From: Hexactinellida sp. DTS-2022
Taxonomy: Eukaryota > Porifera > Hexactinellida
Direction of reading: 5' to 3'
NCBI GenBank assembly: GCA_028753945.1
Contig: JAPNXP010000004.1
Location: 2,170,001 to 2,234,000, forward strand
DNA: 64,000 nt
Part shown: piece by piece, positions 31,888 through 43,034 of the stretch
Numbering within the stretch: position 1 is the first letter of the stretch
Layout: every line of letters starts with the position of its first letter
Notes under the pieces: generated by a model
What the model saw: only the letters and a program-made list of their open reading frames with translations
Databases searched by the model: none
Told to the model about the DNA's origin: nothing
Made by a program: the position numbers and the translations under genes

Positions 31888-32365
31888 CTAGGGCGTATCG
31901 CTTAATAGGTAGCTTCGCGGGAAAACACATCGACACACAAACCGCTTCGCGGTTCGTGTGTGGTTTAAAGCTAAATAGGCCTCTAATCGTCAAATTTAAT
32001 AATGTGAAACATTAATGATTGAGTCGACATGTGGTGATGACGAAGTAAATAAGGTAATAAGGTGTGAGCAGGGTTTTATCCAGGAGGCGCCATACGCCTA
32101 GAGGCGTATAAATTGGGATATGCTTGCGTTTAGGAGCGCGAAAACTGCCAAAAGTCCCATAGAGTAATACAAAACTAACCTTTTAGGGGTATAAAATTCA
32201 TACTATAGTGACCTTAGTACAGTTAGGAGTGTTCAATTCTACTCCTGTATAATACCCTGGGTGTGACCAACGTGTCCGAATTATTAATGTACAAGTTCTA
32301 TTAAATTGTCAGATTTGCATCTCTTAGAGGGTTCGAATTATTGTACGCTTCAGTGAATTTACACG
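31888..32365 (-). mobile_element. Non-autonomous Helitron, copy B (5-prime truncated)
   Basis: On the minus strand it ends CGCCCTAG followed by host T, with the family hairpin CACACGAACCGC-GAA-GCGGTTTGTGTG about 40 bp inside. Interior matches copy A (GACCAACGTGTCCG, CTCTTAGAGGG). Split by a hAT MITE at 32069-32259; no 5-prime terminus seen. Confidence 0.7.
32069..32259. mobile_element. hAT-type MITE in Helitron copy B
   Basis: Starts CAGGGTTTTATCCAGGAG, ends CTCCTGTATAATACCCTG, flanked by GGTGTGAG and GGTGTGAC (7 of 8). Removing it restores the Helitron text GGTGTGACCAACGTGTCCG. Interior distantly like the 30975 family. Confidence 0.87.
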
Positions 32366-32752
32366 ATTTTTGTATTATCACGATGACGTAATAATTTGAT
32401 AATAATAAGCATATTAGTGATTTTGGGTGAGGGATATTATGGAGTAGGCAATATTAATATGAATAATATATTAAATTTTCACGATTCTATCTCATTTGAA
32501 ATGTGAGTTGTGACAATTAGGTTGATTTAAGCACTTTCAAAAATGGGACAATTAAGTCATAACTTTCACATCTGAAGTCATAGTACAAATGTAATTTTAT
32601 CAATGGGTGATATGAATTCTATTTCACATAAAAAAAAGTAATATAGTTTGGTCCGCTATCTTAAACCCAAATTGCTAATTCCAGGATTTGACCATTTCGT
32701 GCCACAGTGTAAGGCTCGCTAGGTACAAGCTAAACAAAGACCAGTTTGATCT

Positions 32753-32971
32753 TTGTACTTAAAATATATTCCTCAGTGCATGCGATATCCCAGAAGTCAC
32801 AGTATCACCAACAAATGTCACGAGGAAGTCTTCCTTCGGCCTAGAAGACAGTTCTTCTTGCAGGTGTTCCAAATGAAAACGAACAGATATACATGTAGAA
32901 GATCTAATCGAACTTGTGACACCAAGTATCGTCTTAGAAAAAAGTGTTTTAAAAGTAACAGGTTTACATAG
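32753..32971 (+). pseudogene. Cys pattern reminiscent of a nuclear-receptor DNA-binding domain, doubtful
   Basis: 72-codon frame containing RRQFFLQVFQMKTNRYTCRR, then NRTCDTKYRLRKKCFKSNR. FF..., Y-x-C-x6-C-x9-C and KKCF resemble the second half of a nuclear-receptor zinc module (FFRR...Y.C....C.....R..C..CR..KC), but the C-x2-C pairs are missing and spacing is off by one. It may be a decayed exon of such a gene or chance. No neighbouring exon was found. Confidence 0.2.
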
Positions 32972-33552
32972 AATGTAGTACAGACTGATTTGTGACTATT
33001 CATGGGGGGAATACATTACTTCTTTTATATGAAGTATGAATTCATTAGTTACTGATAACATAGATATTATAGAAACAAACATGAACTGAATGACATTTAT
33101 AATATAATAAGCAGGGTTGGGTTCAAGTACAATTGTACTCAAGTACTTCTATACTTAAGTATACATTTTTTAGTACTTGTACTTGTACTTAAGTACTTTT
33201 TCGTTTAATCCAATGTACTTGTACTTGTACTTAAATACTTTCCAAATGTACTTGAAATGTAAATTACTTTTCAAGTTCTTTTTTGAGTACTTTTTAGAAC
33301 TTCTATTCTTAACTAGAATGATTGTTGGCTTTGTTGCAAATTTATTGATCAACACTATAGTTCTATTGTTGATCATTGCAGTGCAAGCTCACCAGAATAT
33401 ACTTGATGTGTGATATATTTATTAAGTGAAGCAGTACAATCTTTGCTAAAAGTAACAAACAATGGTAGGAATCAATCGTAAACACAATTAGGTTTCTTTC
33501 ACATTACGCATATTCACTATATGGATATCTCACATATTATAAGTATCTGGAG

Positions 33553-36044
33553 ATGGTTTCCTTGATGATTTTTGATATCTCTTCTTCAAATTCAATTATG
33601 GCTAGCAGAAAGCTTCCTGACGTATTAAAGCACTTTGAAATACCGGATAATTTAGATGCAAATTTCAAAGCGACATGCAAATATTGTCTGAAAGAAATTT
33701 CAGGTTGTTTAAAAGTAACATCCAACTTCATCAAACATATGAAACGAAATCACCTTATTAAGTATGAAGAACTCTACAGTTTCAAAGAACCACCGTATGG
33801 CAAACAAATTAACCAACTAACCACTTCGAATAAAAAGTATCCTCATCATGATTTACATCAACTTGAAATTACTGATGAACTTGTGAATTTTATTGCAGGG
33901 ATTTGCTGCCACTCTCAGTTGTTGAGAGTTCAAGATTTCGAAATTTTAAATACAAGTTGGACCCTAAATACCAAGTGCCTAGTAGAAAGCATCTTTCCAC
34001 TAAACTGATAGAGGGAAAATATAGAAAGATCCACGAAAATATTGCCAAATAGGTTGAACAAGTTTTTAGTATTGCTCTGACTACTGACCTTAGGTCAAAC
34101 AGACGGATGAAGAGTTATATAGGGATTACTGGTCACTTCATCTTGGACTGGAAAATAAATTCCATAATGGTTGCATGTCACAGATTCTCAGGCAGACATT
34201 CTGCTTGCAACATATATGACAAATTTCAGGAAATGATAGCTTCTTTTTAAATCAACAACAAAATCTCGACCATCATTACTGACAACGCGTAAAATATGGT
34301 AAATGCATTCAGTCTACCTGGGTTCGACACTCTACAGCAGGAATCCGATCAAAGTGACAGTGAAGATGATATTGAAAACTACGGTGATCCAAATTTTGAA
34401 TTAGAAGATGATGCCCTTGCTTTACTCCCTCCAGTTCGTAACTCTTGCTTTGCACATACACTTCAGCTTGTAGTAAAGGATGGGCTTAACAAAGCTGATA
34501 TTTTTTCGAAGGTTATTTCGAAGGTATCTACAATCGTATCACATGTACGCAAGTCAACTGTTGCCACATATGTACTGATTGGTGAGAATAGGTTACAGTC
34601 AAGCGTCCCTACTCATTGGAACTTACAACTAATAATGATTAAGTCAATCCTTAAAGTTGATCAAGATAAATTAAACGCCCTTGACACTGCCAAGTTAGCA
34701 GCATATGAACGAAACACACTCAGAGATTTTGTGGAAATAGTATCCCCTTTTGAGGAAGCGACCTACACTAACCGGCCAAAAGTATTTGAACAGCAAAAAA
34801 TAGTATACAGACATTTAAGGTTATACCAGGAAAATAACATTAGTAGAAACTGCAAAATGGCTATTTACATGAAACGATATGTAAAGTATAATAAAACAGC
34901 AAAATTTTCGAATTTACATTTTTATGGAGGCGTTAAACTCATTAAATATATAATTAGCTAATTAAATAATTAACTTGGGATCATTAAGATCCAATGTTAA
35001 TATATTAATTATGATAGAAGATTTGAATTCCACATGGTTAAATTACTCTAAGTGCATAATTTCAAAACAATCCGAATATTTTCTACTGTGATACAGCCAC
35101 ATTTCAATTTGTGCAACTTATGACACAAGTGGCACGTGGCAGAAACACTTATGCCACTTCGTCGAAATTTTCTAAATTGAATTGAAATCACAATATTTTG
35201 TAATGAATATCTATGATAAGATATTTATAGTCATTTCAGAGTAGTTTAGATAGCCGTTGATAAGTAATCAGACGAGTATTGTGTGTCCAATATTAAATTC
35301 CCTATGTTCAAATACTTTTGGATGGTTAGTGTATATTGCCCAAATTGAGAACAAAGTATCTTCAAGCTTAGTCGTCCCATGTATAAGAGGTATAAGGGGT
35401 CAACTGTCAACACTTCGCATGAAATATTCAAACGCCTTAGTAAAAGAACTTGCAGAATCAGTTGAACGTCGACTTACCATTTATGAATCCGAAGATACAT
35501 ATACGACAGCTAGTATATTAGATCCTCGATTTAAACTGAAGTGGTGCAAAGATGGCAATGAAAGAGATCATCACAAAAGTGAACTATTGTCCAAGATGTA
35601 CAAAATTGAAAACAAAAAATCAAACCGCCCAGTGGTAGTAGAGTGTGAAAGTAACAACCAAAATCAAAAAGAACGAAATTGTTTTCGTTTATGGATTCGG
35701 ATGAAGAAGACACAGAAAACATATACACGGATGAAACAGAGCTTAGAGAATATTTATTCAAACCAACTATTCCAGGAAACTCTAATCCACTTGCGTTTTG
35801 GAAAGATCATGCAGGTACATACCCAAAACTCGCCGTATTAGCCATGAAACATCTAGCAGTTCCAGCGTCATCTGCTCTTGTTGAACGCCTTTTCAGTATC
35901 GCTGGAAAGGTCTTTCGTCCAGATAGATGCAATCTTTCTGAAATACTGATTTTCTTATGTCTAATATGGATTGATCTTAATTATTCATTTATATTTGTTG
36001 TGTTTGAACGTAGAGAACTAATTATCGTCTATCAGCAATATTAA
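33553..36044 (+). pseudogene. hAT transposase (BED finger to hATC dimerisation), broken
   Basis: N-terminus has a BED-type zinc finger (CKYCLKEIS...FIKHMKRNH, C-x2-C and H-x5-H). After a frameshift near 33950 come KLDPKYQVPSRKHLSTKLI, ALTTDLRSNRRMKSYIGITG (first catalytic Asp), a region with TIITDNA (second) and NSCFAHTLQLVVKDG (34438 on). The frame is split at SPFEEAT by the 34766-35331 MITE; taking the MITE and one TA out gives an unbroken ATYIAQIENK. It continues with TASILDPRFKLKW and, after another frameshift near 35700, AFWKDHAGTYPKLAVLA, KHLAVPASSALVERLFS and AGKVFRPDR, the hAT C-terminal dimerisation region. At least three internal stops (for example before VEQVF and in DNA-stop-NM). 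Dead copy. Confidence 0.9.
34766..35331. mobile_element. TA-target MITE (CACTAACCGG family), copy 2, in hAT gene
   Basis: Ends CACTAACCGGCCAAAAGTA and TACTTTTGGATGGTTAGTG, TA at 34764-34765 and 35332-35333; 566 bp, homologous to 16425-16992 throughout. Part of it happens to be open in the hAT frame. Confidence 0.9.
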
Positions 36045-36092
36045 TTCCCATTAAATTTCAAAAGTAATACAAATTGTACTTAAGTACGGGGT

Positions 36093-36405
36093 GTATGCAT
36101 TAGTTCGAATCTGTATATAGGCGTTAGTTCGAATCCTGTATGTAGCCGTTAGTTCGAATCGTATTTGACTATGTAGGCGTTAGTTCGAATCGTATTTGAC
36201 TAGGTATGCGTTAGTTTGAATAGAATTTTACTACGTGGCGTTAGTTCAAATAGAATTTGACTAGGTATGCGTTAGTTCGAATAGAATTTTACTAGTTAGG
36301 CGTTAGTTCGAATAGAATTTGACTAGGTAGGCGTTAGTTCGAATATAATTTGACTATGTAGGCGTTAGTTCGAATCAAATTTGACTATTTTAGTTCGAAT
36401 AAAAT
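36093..36405 (+). repeat. Left MULE terminus: tandem array of ~30-bp units
   Basis: Repeats of GTAGGCGTTAGTTCGAAT(C/A) followed by (G)TATTTGACTA; inverted counterpart at 37925-38145. Confidence 0.9.
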
Positions 36406-36706
36406 AATTTAATTAGACCAACAGTGGCTATTGCTCACTATTTCTAGATGAAACATGATTCCACATGTCCATTTTAATTATTTAAGGTAATATTATTAAA
36501 TCAAAGAAAAAACATTTAATTATTCAAGAAATATTTGTAGTCTACTTGCAATTGGAGTGCGTCATGTTGGACATGGCTGATCTAATGTTCTATCATGCAG
36601 CTACATTCTCCACAGCAATTGGCATGCCGACAAGGGAGAAAGATCCAAGTAGTTTGTCTTCTTTGCATACAAACTACGCATACTAGATTATATTATTTGT
36701 CTCAAT

Positions 36707-37440
36707 CTAGTGATCAGAAATGTCTGAGATGTCATCTTCTTTCTCTTCCGTAACATGTCCCAAGGTATGACTTATTGACTTGAGAAATTGCAAAGGAGTG
36801 TAATCTCCAGATGTCAACTTTTGTTTACACAATACACGGCGCTCTTCATTTGCAATATCCCTTTTCTTCCTTGGTCTTAGAGTTTCCATGTCTTGTCGTA
36901 ATCTCGCGAATTCATTGTCAGTGTCTGCTATTATTTCATCTATCACTTTTAGGAAATTACAAATTCTCGGGTGACCACATTTAATTCTTGACTTTAGTTG
37001 TCGGTGATAACTCTCCGCACCGTTATTTGTCCCTTTTGTAACATCAAATATGGATAATTCTTCTGGAGCAATTCTAGTTAGCCATTGTTTCTTGAAATAT
37101 TTGATTGTTTGTTCTAGTTTAGGATGATCATCATTAGTTAGAGTTGGAATCTGCAATTGTGAAAATGTCGGATTGATGAGATCTGGCGGAAGGAAAGGTA
37201 TGGCCATCATATTTCTCAAAAACGAAGCAACTTGATGATTTTCTCAAAAACTCTTCACAAGTCCAGCTTTTTGCGTCCTTCGCCAAACAGCTTGAGTATA
37301 TGGAACCAACATCCATTCATTTGCTGCAAGGACATACTTGTTTGAATGCATTTCTGGCAGCCTGCTCCCAATCCGACATTGCATGAGTTGGTTGAAATTG
37401 AGGAATTATAAGTTTGATCTTATGTAGGACAGGACTATAA
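36707..37440 (-). pseudogene. MULE transposase, C-terminal half, broken
   Basis: Minus strand from about 37400: FQPTHAMSDWEQAARNAF, KQVCP, then after a frameshift VPYTQAVWRRTQKAGL, one stop, and a 170-codon frame (37219-36707): FLRNMMAIPFLPPDLI, WLTRIAPEELSIFDVTKGTN, NGAESYHRQLKSRI, ending DISDISDH at 36707. AMSDWE.A (after the second catalytic Asp region), the Gly-Cys-Trp-Phe-His/TQAVWRR block and TNNGAE.YH...L are standard MULE transposase landmarks. The N-terminal part with the first Asp and any FLYWCH finger is missing. Confidence 0.85.
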
Positions 37441-37759
37441 AGTTCTTCTTTTTTGTTAATAAGAGGCAATGGATAGCTGGAAGAGTGTGTCTACCTACGG
37501 AGAAAAAATGGTCAAAGTTGATAAAATTTATCGGGTACAGTATGAAATGTCCCATCGAACTGAATCTCACTGACATCTGATCCAATCCTTTCAACCTCAT
37601 CTGCGAAGAAATTTCTAAATTGATATGTATTCGATTTTTGAAACAAAATGTGTCATGTAAATAACAACTATGTGTCGTATTGTGATAATTATTAATTAGT
37701 ATCATTGAAAATCAGTAACATTTGAATAATATCTGATTTCGATTCGAACAACGCCTACA

Positions 37760-37917
37760 CATAGGCGTAGACTCCGGTAGGGTTGGTGAGGCAATGGCCA
37801 TACCAATAATTTGTCAAGAACCATCATCTTCTATTAAGTATGATGCAAGTTAGCATAAATGGCCTGAGTCCAGGCCCAATGGCGCCTACCAATCCCCATC
37901 CTGAGTCTAAGCCCCTG
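37760..37917. mobile_element. MITE (CATAGGCGTA...CCCCTG) inside MULE terminus
   Basis: Inverted ends CATAGGCGTAGACTC and GAGTCTAAGCCCCTG. CTACA on both sides (5 bp). It interrupts the right tandem-repeat terminus of the MULE. Confidence 0.7.
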
Positions 37918-37924
37918 CTACATA

Positions 37925-38145
37925 GTCAAATACGATTCGAATTAACGCCTACATAGACAAATTCTATTCGAACTAACGCCTACATAGTCAAATTCTATTC
38001 GAACTAACGCCTACATAGTCAAATACGATTCGAACTAACGCCTACATAGTCAAATTCGATTCGAACTAATGCCTATATACAGGATTCGAACTAATGCCTA
38101 TATACAGGATTCGAACTAACGCCTACATACAGATTCGAACTAATG
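37925..38145 (-). repeat. Right MULE terminus: tandem array of ~30-bp units
   Basis: ATTCGAACTAACGCCTACATAGTCAAAT repeated about seven times, inverse of the left terminus. Confidence 0.9.
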
Positions 38146-38370
38146 CAGCGCACCCCTTAAGTACTTTCCGAAAGTACTTGTTATTGTACTTAAGTACTTT
38201 CATTTCAATTGTAATTGTACTTGAAGATTATTGGAGTACTTGTACTTGTACTTAAATATTTTCAAAAGTACTTGAACCCAACCCTGATACTAAGTTTGAA
38301 GTTTGACAACAAACATTGTGTGTTCGTGAATACAGAAGATTTTAATACACTGCACCAGTTATAATTAAGA

Positions 38371-38840
38371 CTAGCGCGCTACGCTTGCTAGGTCGCTTCG
38401 CGGCAGAACAAAACCAAACACCAACCGCTTCGCGGTTGGTGCGTGGTTTATATACTTCTAACATTGAATATAAAGCTTAAATAGGCCTAAATAGTAAATA
38501 ACAATGTAATTTAGTGATTACGTCATCATGCGACAAAGAGTAAGCATATTGGCGATCTGGTCTGACAAACGTGTCCGCATCATTAATGTACATGTTATTT
38601 ATTTTTTCAGAATTTTATCTCTTAGAGGGCGCGAATTATGTTCAATTAAGTAAATTTTTATTCTTCTCAAAATGTGAGAATGATGTCGTAACTTGTCGAG
38701 GTGGAGAAATTTTGTATGGAAACCTCAACTTGTTGGCGGGTGCCAAAGGTTACCTCTATATGCCGAAAATTGCATTTGGAAACTGTACAGTTTCTTCATT
38801 CAACTCGGAACATACAAACAAATACAGTACATGTACATCG
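38371..38840 (-). mobile_element. Non-autonomous Helitron, copy C (5-prime truncated)
   Basis: Minus-strand 3-prime end GCGCGCTAG followed by host T; hairpin CCAACCGC-GAA-GCGGTTGG. Interior matches copies A and E, including the opposite-strand frame at 38571-38876 discussed under findings. No 5-prime TC end found. Confidence 0.72.
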
Positions 38841-39312
38841 AATACGTGGACTAAAATTCGAAATGAGATATCCTGATACGATTCCAAGGAGTCAAGCAAT
38901 TACATCAGTTTTACCTAGGCAAGCTCCGAAGAAACGAAATTTCCAGGAAGATGAATTGAAGCAATTTAAATAAAATATCACATTAATGATTTGGTTGATG
39001 TTAAACGATTTATGGAATCAGCACCTGAATATCAAATGCTTCAATTGGTAATGACTGACTTTGGTTTGACAGCCTATTGGATTCAAATCGATTCTGGCAT
39101 TGCAAAAGTCAAAGAATGTATTCACATTGATAACGAACTTCGCGTCAAACTCAGTTTTGAAGGTCTACCAATTCCACTCTCTGAATATATTAGGAACTCC
39201 TCTCTCAATATGTTGACAAATTTACCAATTTTTGGAAGAATTATTCTGCTTCGGACAAAAATTGTGCTAATGGAGTAATAAAAAATTACTTAAATCAACA
39301 TAATACCTTATT

Positions 39313-39664
39313 ATAGGAAATTAACGCGAAGGAAATTAACGCTCAATAAATTAACGCGAATTGGAGCTAAACATTTTCAAATACATGAAATTAACGCGAA
39401 TAAATTTATAAAAATAATTTCAGGATTATTAATCTCCTAATTTAATACTATTATTGTGCCCAAATAGGCTTCCAATATACTTGATAGACATGGTATATCC
39501 TTTCAAACTAGTTGCACATCTGAAAATATGTAGCTCGGTAGTTTGTCCATCCATTGTATAATTTTGCTAAATTTCAGGAAATCAAGGTCATGGAAATTAA
39601 CGCTCCATGATATTAACGCGAAGGAAATTAACGCGATTTGGAGAAATTCGCGTTAATTTCCTAT
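39313..39664. mobile_element. MITE with TTAACGCGAA repeats
   Basis: Ends ATAGGAAATTAACGCGAA and TTCGCGTTAATTTCCTAT; the motif (G)AAATTAACGCG(A/C) is repeated several times next to both ends. Inserted in the P relic; target duplication unclear. Confidence 0.75.
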
Positions 39665-39887
39665 GATATGGTACCATCCTAAAGGAAGACCCAAATACTC
39701 TTCGAATGCTCTCAGGTTTGCCTTGTTAATGCGCTTCACTTCGCACTCTGCTACCAGATTTTTGAAACATTTTCTCCATTGCCATCTGAAACACTGCTTA
39801 CACAATGAAATCTCCCTCAAGTCCAAGTTCCGAAGCTTTTTTTGAAATTAATGTTTAATTAGCATTTAATGTAATTATAGTTTGGGC

Positions 39888-40131
39888 CAAGGGTGCTCAA
39901 ACGGTGGCCCGCGGATAATTCGCTTCTTTTCAATTAAATATACTCTACAAATGCATCAATGTTAGTTCCTAGTATTAAAACAGTATTTGGTAACTATAGC
40001 TTGCTACCGTTCAAATAGTATAGCTTGAAAATTTATTAAACTAAAGCCAGAGGCGATCTATGGTTTGTGGCCTGTAAGGCGGAGCCTAATTTTTAAAGTG
40101 GCCGGTAGATTTAAAAGTTTGAGCACCCCTG
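39888..40131. mobile_element. hAT-type MITE (CAGGGGTGCTCAAAC family)
   Basis: Starts CAAGGGTGCTCAAAC, ends GTTTGAGCACCCCTG; flanks GTTTGGGC and GTTTAGGC (7 of 8). Interior GTGGCCCGC is typical of this widespread type. Confidence 0.87.
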
Positions 40132-41724
40132 GTTTAGGCTATCACTGTTTATTAATGTATTCAGGTAAGTTCTGTATGACGATCGGAACATTGTTGAATG
40201 TGAAGCAGATCTTCGAATGTACAAGTGTTTTCTGTCTTATGGTTGTTTCGATTATGGAAAGTGTTCCCTATGTCCTGAAGGCGATATCAATTGTGAGACT
40301 CAATCATGAGCTCAACTGTAATCTATTGGAAACAGTTTGTCAGTGTTGAGTCAGTGAAACTTTGTCAATCGCGAAATTATTGGAGACCATCACAGGACAA
40401 TTTAAGCGCATTTCAACATCTTTCCAAAGTTTATCCCATTACTGGAAAGCCAAACTTCACTAGCTATCCACACCATTCCCTCAGCATATCTTTCTAATGT
40501 TTGACACAGTCCATCTGATTAAAAATGTTAGAAATAATTTGTTAGCCGCGGGTTCATTTCAAATTCCTCATTGTAGGCTATTTGTTTTAGATAAACGGCA
40601 CGAATTTCCTGCTGGCGCTGTGTAATGGGCATGTTTACACATAATACATGAACATGTACTGAAAGAATGCGGAAAACTTAGCAAGTCTCCAAAAGTAACT
40701 TTTCCGTTTTACATCCAGGAAATAACAAACAAACTGTCTCTATAGCTTTAGCTATCATTGATCCTACAACAACAATTGCTATCAGTAGCTCCATCCAGAA
40801 GAAGTAGTAACACCAGGATTTAGATCTGTGCTACTCTTGGTGGCTTGTTGTAAATTCTAAACAACGATTCCATCCAGATCCTATTTGGAAAATCTATAGT
40901 TCCTATTTATAGTTCCTTTGCGAGGTTTCGCCCATTGGCTAAAACAATGGAGAGAACCCAAAAGACTGGTCTCACGAACCAAACCTTTGATACCTAAATA
41001 ACAACCAGTCGAGGAATCGCAAATTTATGTGAAGATCTCTTTGCTGATGGCTATGAGTATGTACTGACGGGAAGATTTCAAACAGATCCATTAGAGAGAA
41101 ATTCTCTCAATATAGACAAATGAATGGTTAGCCTGAAAGAAGTAATGAGATCTGAGTCAATAATTACAGTAAAACAATCCTCCAAAAAGATTTGGAGGCA
41201 CTCAACGTCTAGCTCTTCAGAAATAGTAAGCTAATTTGAATAATTTAATGCAGAAATTGTCCAAAGTGAAGAATTTACAACTCAATCCTCTCCGACGATT
41301 GCTAAGAAGTTGTTGTTTATATTTCTGGATACATCACAAACTCTTTGATATCCACTCTTATAAGTAAATTTTGCTTGGAGTGTTTAAATAATCACCTAGA
41401 AACCAGTCTTAACAGAGGGGGGCTCACCTTGATGCCATAATCCCTAACATCTAAGTCCGGAAAGGTGTTTGCGTTATTGAATCAATTGACTCAAAGATAC
41501 TACATTCTGAGTTACCAACGAAAATTCAAAGTGCTAGAATATTGGGCTATTTATCAGTTAATTGGGAATCAAGCTTTTCATGTGAAAGCCACAAACAAAA
41601 GATTCGAATGCTGATCAATTCCAAGGTCTGCAACATCAACTTCTCGAATCTAGATAAGACGATAACTGAGACTAAGAGCAAGGAGCAAGTAGAGACTTTC
41701 AAATTGCATAAACGTAAATTGTGA

Positions 41725-42270
41725 TCTCAGAGTCTATTCATAACTGTAAGAAATTTTTCTGACTATTCTAACTACAAATATTCCGATATTATATTTAAAT
41801 ATTCATATCATCATTATTTCTCTTTGTAAAACAATAAAAATATGGAATTGTATCTAAAAGGTCTCGAATATTAAATAGTATATCCACAAGAAGAGAATGA
41901 GACTGATCACATGAAAAGTTTTATGATAAAAATCATTTATGTAAATGCTGACTCATGATTAAAATGCGCCTAATCAAATGAGTGATGGTCTTCTGAACTT
42001 TTTAAGTAGACTTAATTGATTCCTTGTATTTTTACCCCAAAAGTTGAATTCGCATACATTAGATGAGATTTACAAAACAGGACACTTATTTTTTGACAGG
42101 ATTCAGTAGCATGTGAAGCCGTAAATATAGTAGGCCATGAGTAGACATTTAACTTCAATATAAACCAAATTCCAGATGCGCCCAAATTTTCCCACAGATA
42201 CTTTCTTATAATATTTTTTAATTTATAAATATAAGTCCTTCAATTATAATTATTTCATATGAATAACAAG
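41725..42270. other. Gene-less stretch
   Basis: A+T-rich, no supported feature. Confidence 0.4.
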
Positions 42271-42436
42271 CAGAGGCGGCGCCAGGATTTCAGATAGGGA
42301 AGCTCTGGGGGGGGGGGGGGGGCAGGGGATTTTCCAGGAGGGGCCACACTGTAAAACAATGTTATTCTAGGGGGGGGCCACCCCTTGGCCAGCCTCCAAA
42401 GAGGGCGGGCCATGCCCCCCCCCGGCTCCTCCAATG
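42271..42436. mobile_element. hAT-type MITE with long G/C runs, 166 bp
   Basis: Starts CAGAGGCGGCGCCAGG, ends CCCCGGCTCCTCCAATG; flanks ATAACAAG and ATAATAAG (7 of 8). An 18-base G run inside. Confidence 0.78.
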
Positions 42437-43034
42437 ATAATAAGGAAGCTTTTGAATTTTTTCCAACCCATCCAACAACTATTTAGACAGCTGGAGGTAG
42501 ACAGGACAGTCTCCAGAATGAGATATGTATATCTTTCTAATTGGAATAAACTTCAATTCTATAATGATTCTTCCACCACCAATGAGAGAGAACAGAAATG
42601 CGTGGATAGTGATATTCATATCAGTTTAAAGCATAGCCTACTCTACTATATATGTCCTGACATTAACCTAGAAAATACGGTCCAAGGATGAAGGAGCAGA
42701 TTGTAATATTTATCAAACTACAATATTTAATTTCAAAAAAAATAATAATAATCAACTACATTTATTATAAATATTCTTGAAATATATACAACTATTGATC
42801 AGATTTTATTCCAAACTCATCTATTGACATAAAGAAAGTGAAATGTAATTGCCTAAATGAAACTAAGGAACTTGTGATGTGAAAACTAGCATCATCATGA
42901 TTACTAGAGTGTGTCATTCTAGCATAGATAGTGAATATCCATGGTTTGTGTCATTCTAGCATGCGAGTCATTCTGGCATACAACAGACCTTGAAATCAAT
43001 GCTCATTTATCCACATCAGCCTATATTAATGGAC
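42437..43034. other. Non-coding, with a short GTCATTCTAGCAT repeat
   Basis: GTGTCATTCTAGCAT occurs at about 42911 and 42951 and as GAGTCATTCTGGCAT at 42965. No gene. Confidence 0.45.

Larger units (their letters stand above)
36088..38156 (-). mobile_element. MULE transposon with tandem-repeat inverted termini, in hAT element
   Basis: Ends GGGGTGTATGCATTAGTTCG and CGAACTAATGCAGCGCACCCC, with TTAAGTAC on both sides (36080-36087 and 38157-38164), a perfect 8-bp repeat, though this lies within the host repeat ACTTAAGTACT and so may be partly pre-existing. Both termini are built of ~30-bp units (GGCGTTAGTTCGAAT...TTTGACTA), about ten at the left and seven at the right, in opposite orientation. 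Carries the C-terminal part of a MULE transposase on the minus strand and a small MITE (37760-37917). Confidence 0.8.
33112..38286 (+). mobile_element. hAT DNA transposon with nested MITE and MULE
   Basis: Starts CAGGGTTGGGTTCAAGTAC and ends GTACTTGAACCCAACCCTG; target duplication ATAATAAG (33104-33111) / ATACTAAG (38287-38294), 7 of 8. The termini are followed inwards by repeated (T)ACTTGTACTTAAGTACTT motifs. It carries a decayed hAT transposase (33553-36044). Inside it are a TA-MITE (34766-35331) and a MULE (36088-38156). Without them it would be about 2.5 kb, the normal hAT size. Confidence 0.9.
38991..41724 (+). pseudogene. P-like transposase relic, strongly decayed, with nested MITEs
   Basis: Successive plus-strand blocks in family order: MESAPEYQMLQLVMTDFGL, ELRVKLSFEGLPIPLSEYI (39.0-39.2 kb), then HPKGRPKYSSNALRFALLMR and FTSHSATRFLKHFL (39.67-39.8 kb), FDTVHLIKNVRNNLLAAG (40.50 kb, D-x2-H-x2-K block), LTGRFQTDPLERN (41.08 kb, the E block), YISGYITNSL and SLNRGGLTL (41.3-41.45 kb, C-terminal). 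No THAP part. Many stops and frameshifts, and two MITEs (39313-39664, 39888-40131) interrupt it. Sequence differs from the other P copies, so a separate subfamily. Confidence 0.75.

Noticed and set aside
33170..33413. Paired open frames on both strands at 33170-33413
   Set aside because: They translate the ACTTGTACTTAAGTACTT subterminal repeats of the hAT element.
34850..34961. C-terminal end of the hAT frame at 34770-34961 as genuine coding
   Set aside because: That stretch is inside the TA-MITE; the real hAT text resumes after 35333.
36100..36130. GTTCGAATCC resembling a tRNA B box
   Set aside because: It is part of the MULE terminal tandem unit (TTAGTTCGAAT); no A box, no cloverleaf.
36093..36405. 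CRISPR-like regular array of ~30-bp repeats
   Set aside because: Units are contiguous without unique spacers and are the inverted termini of a eukaryotic MULE.
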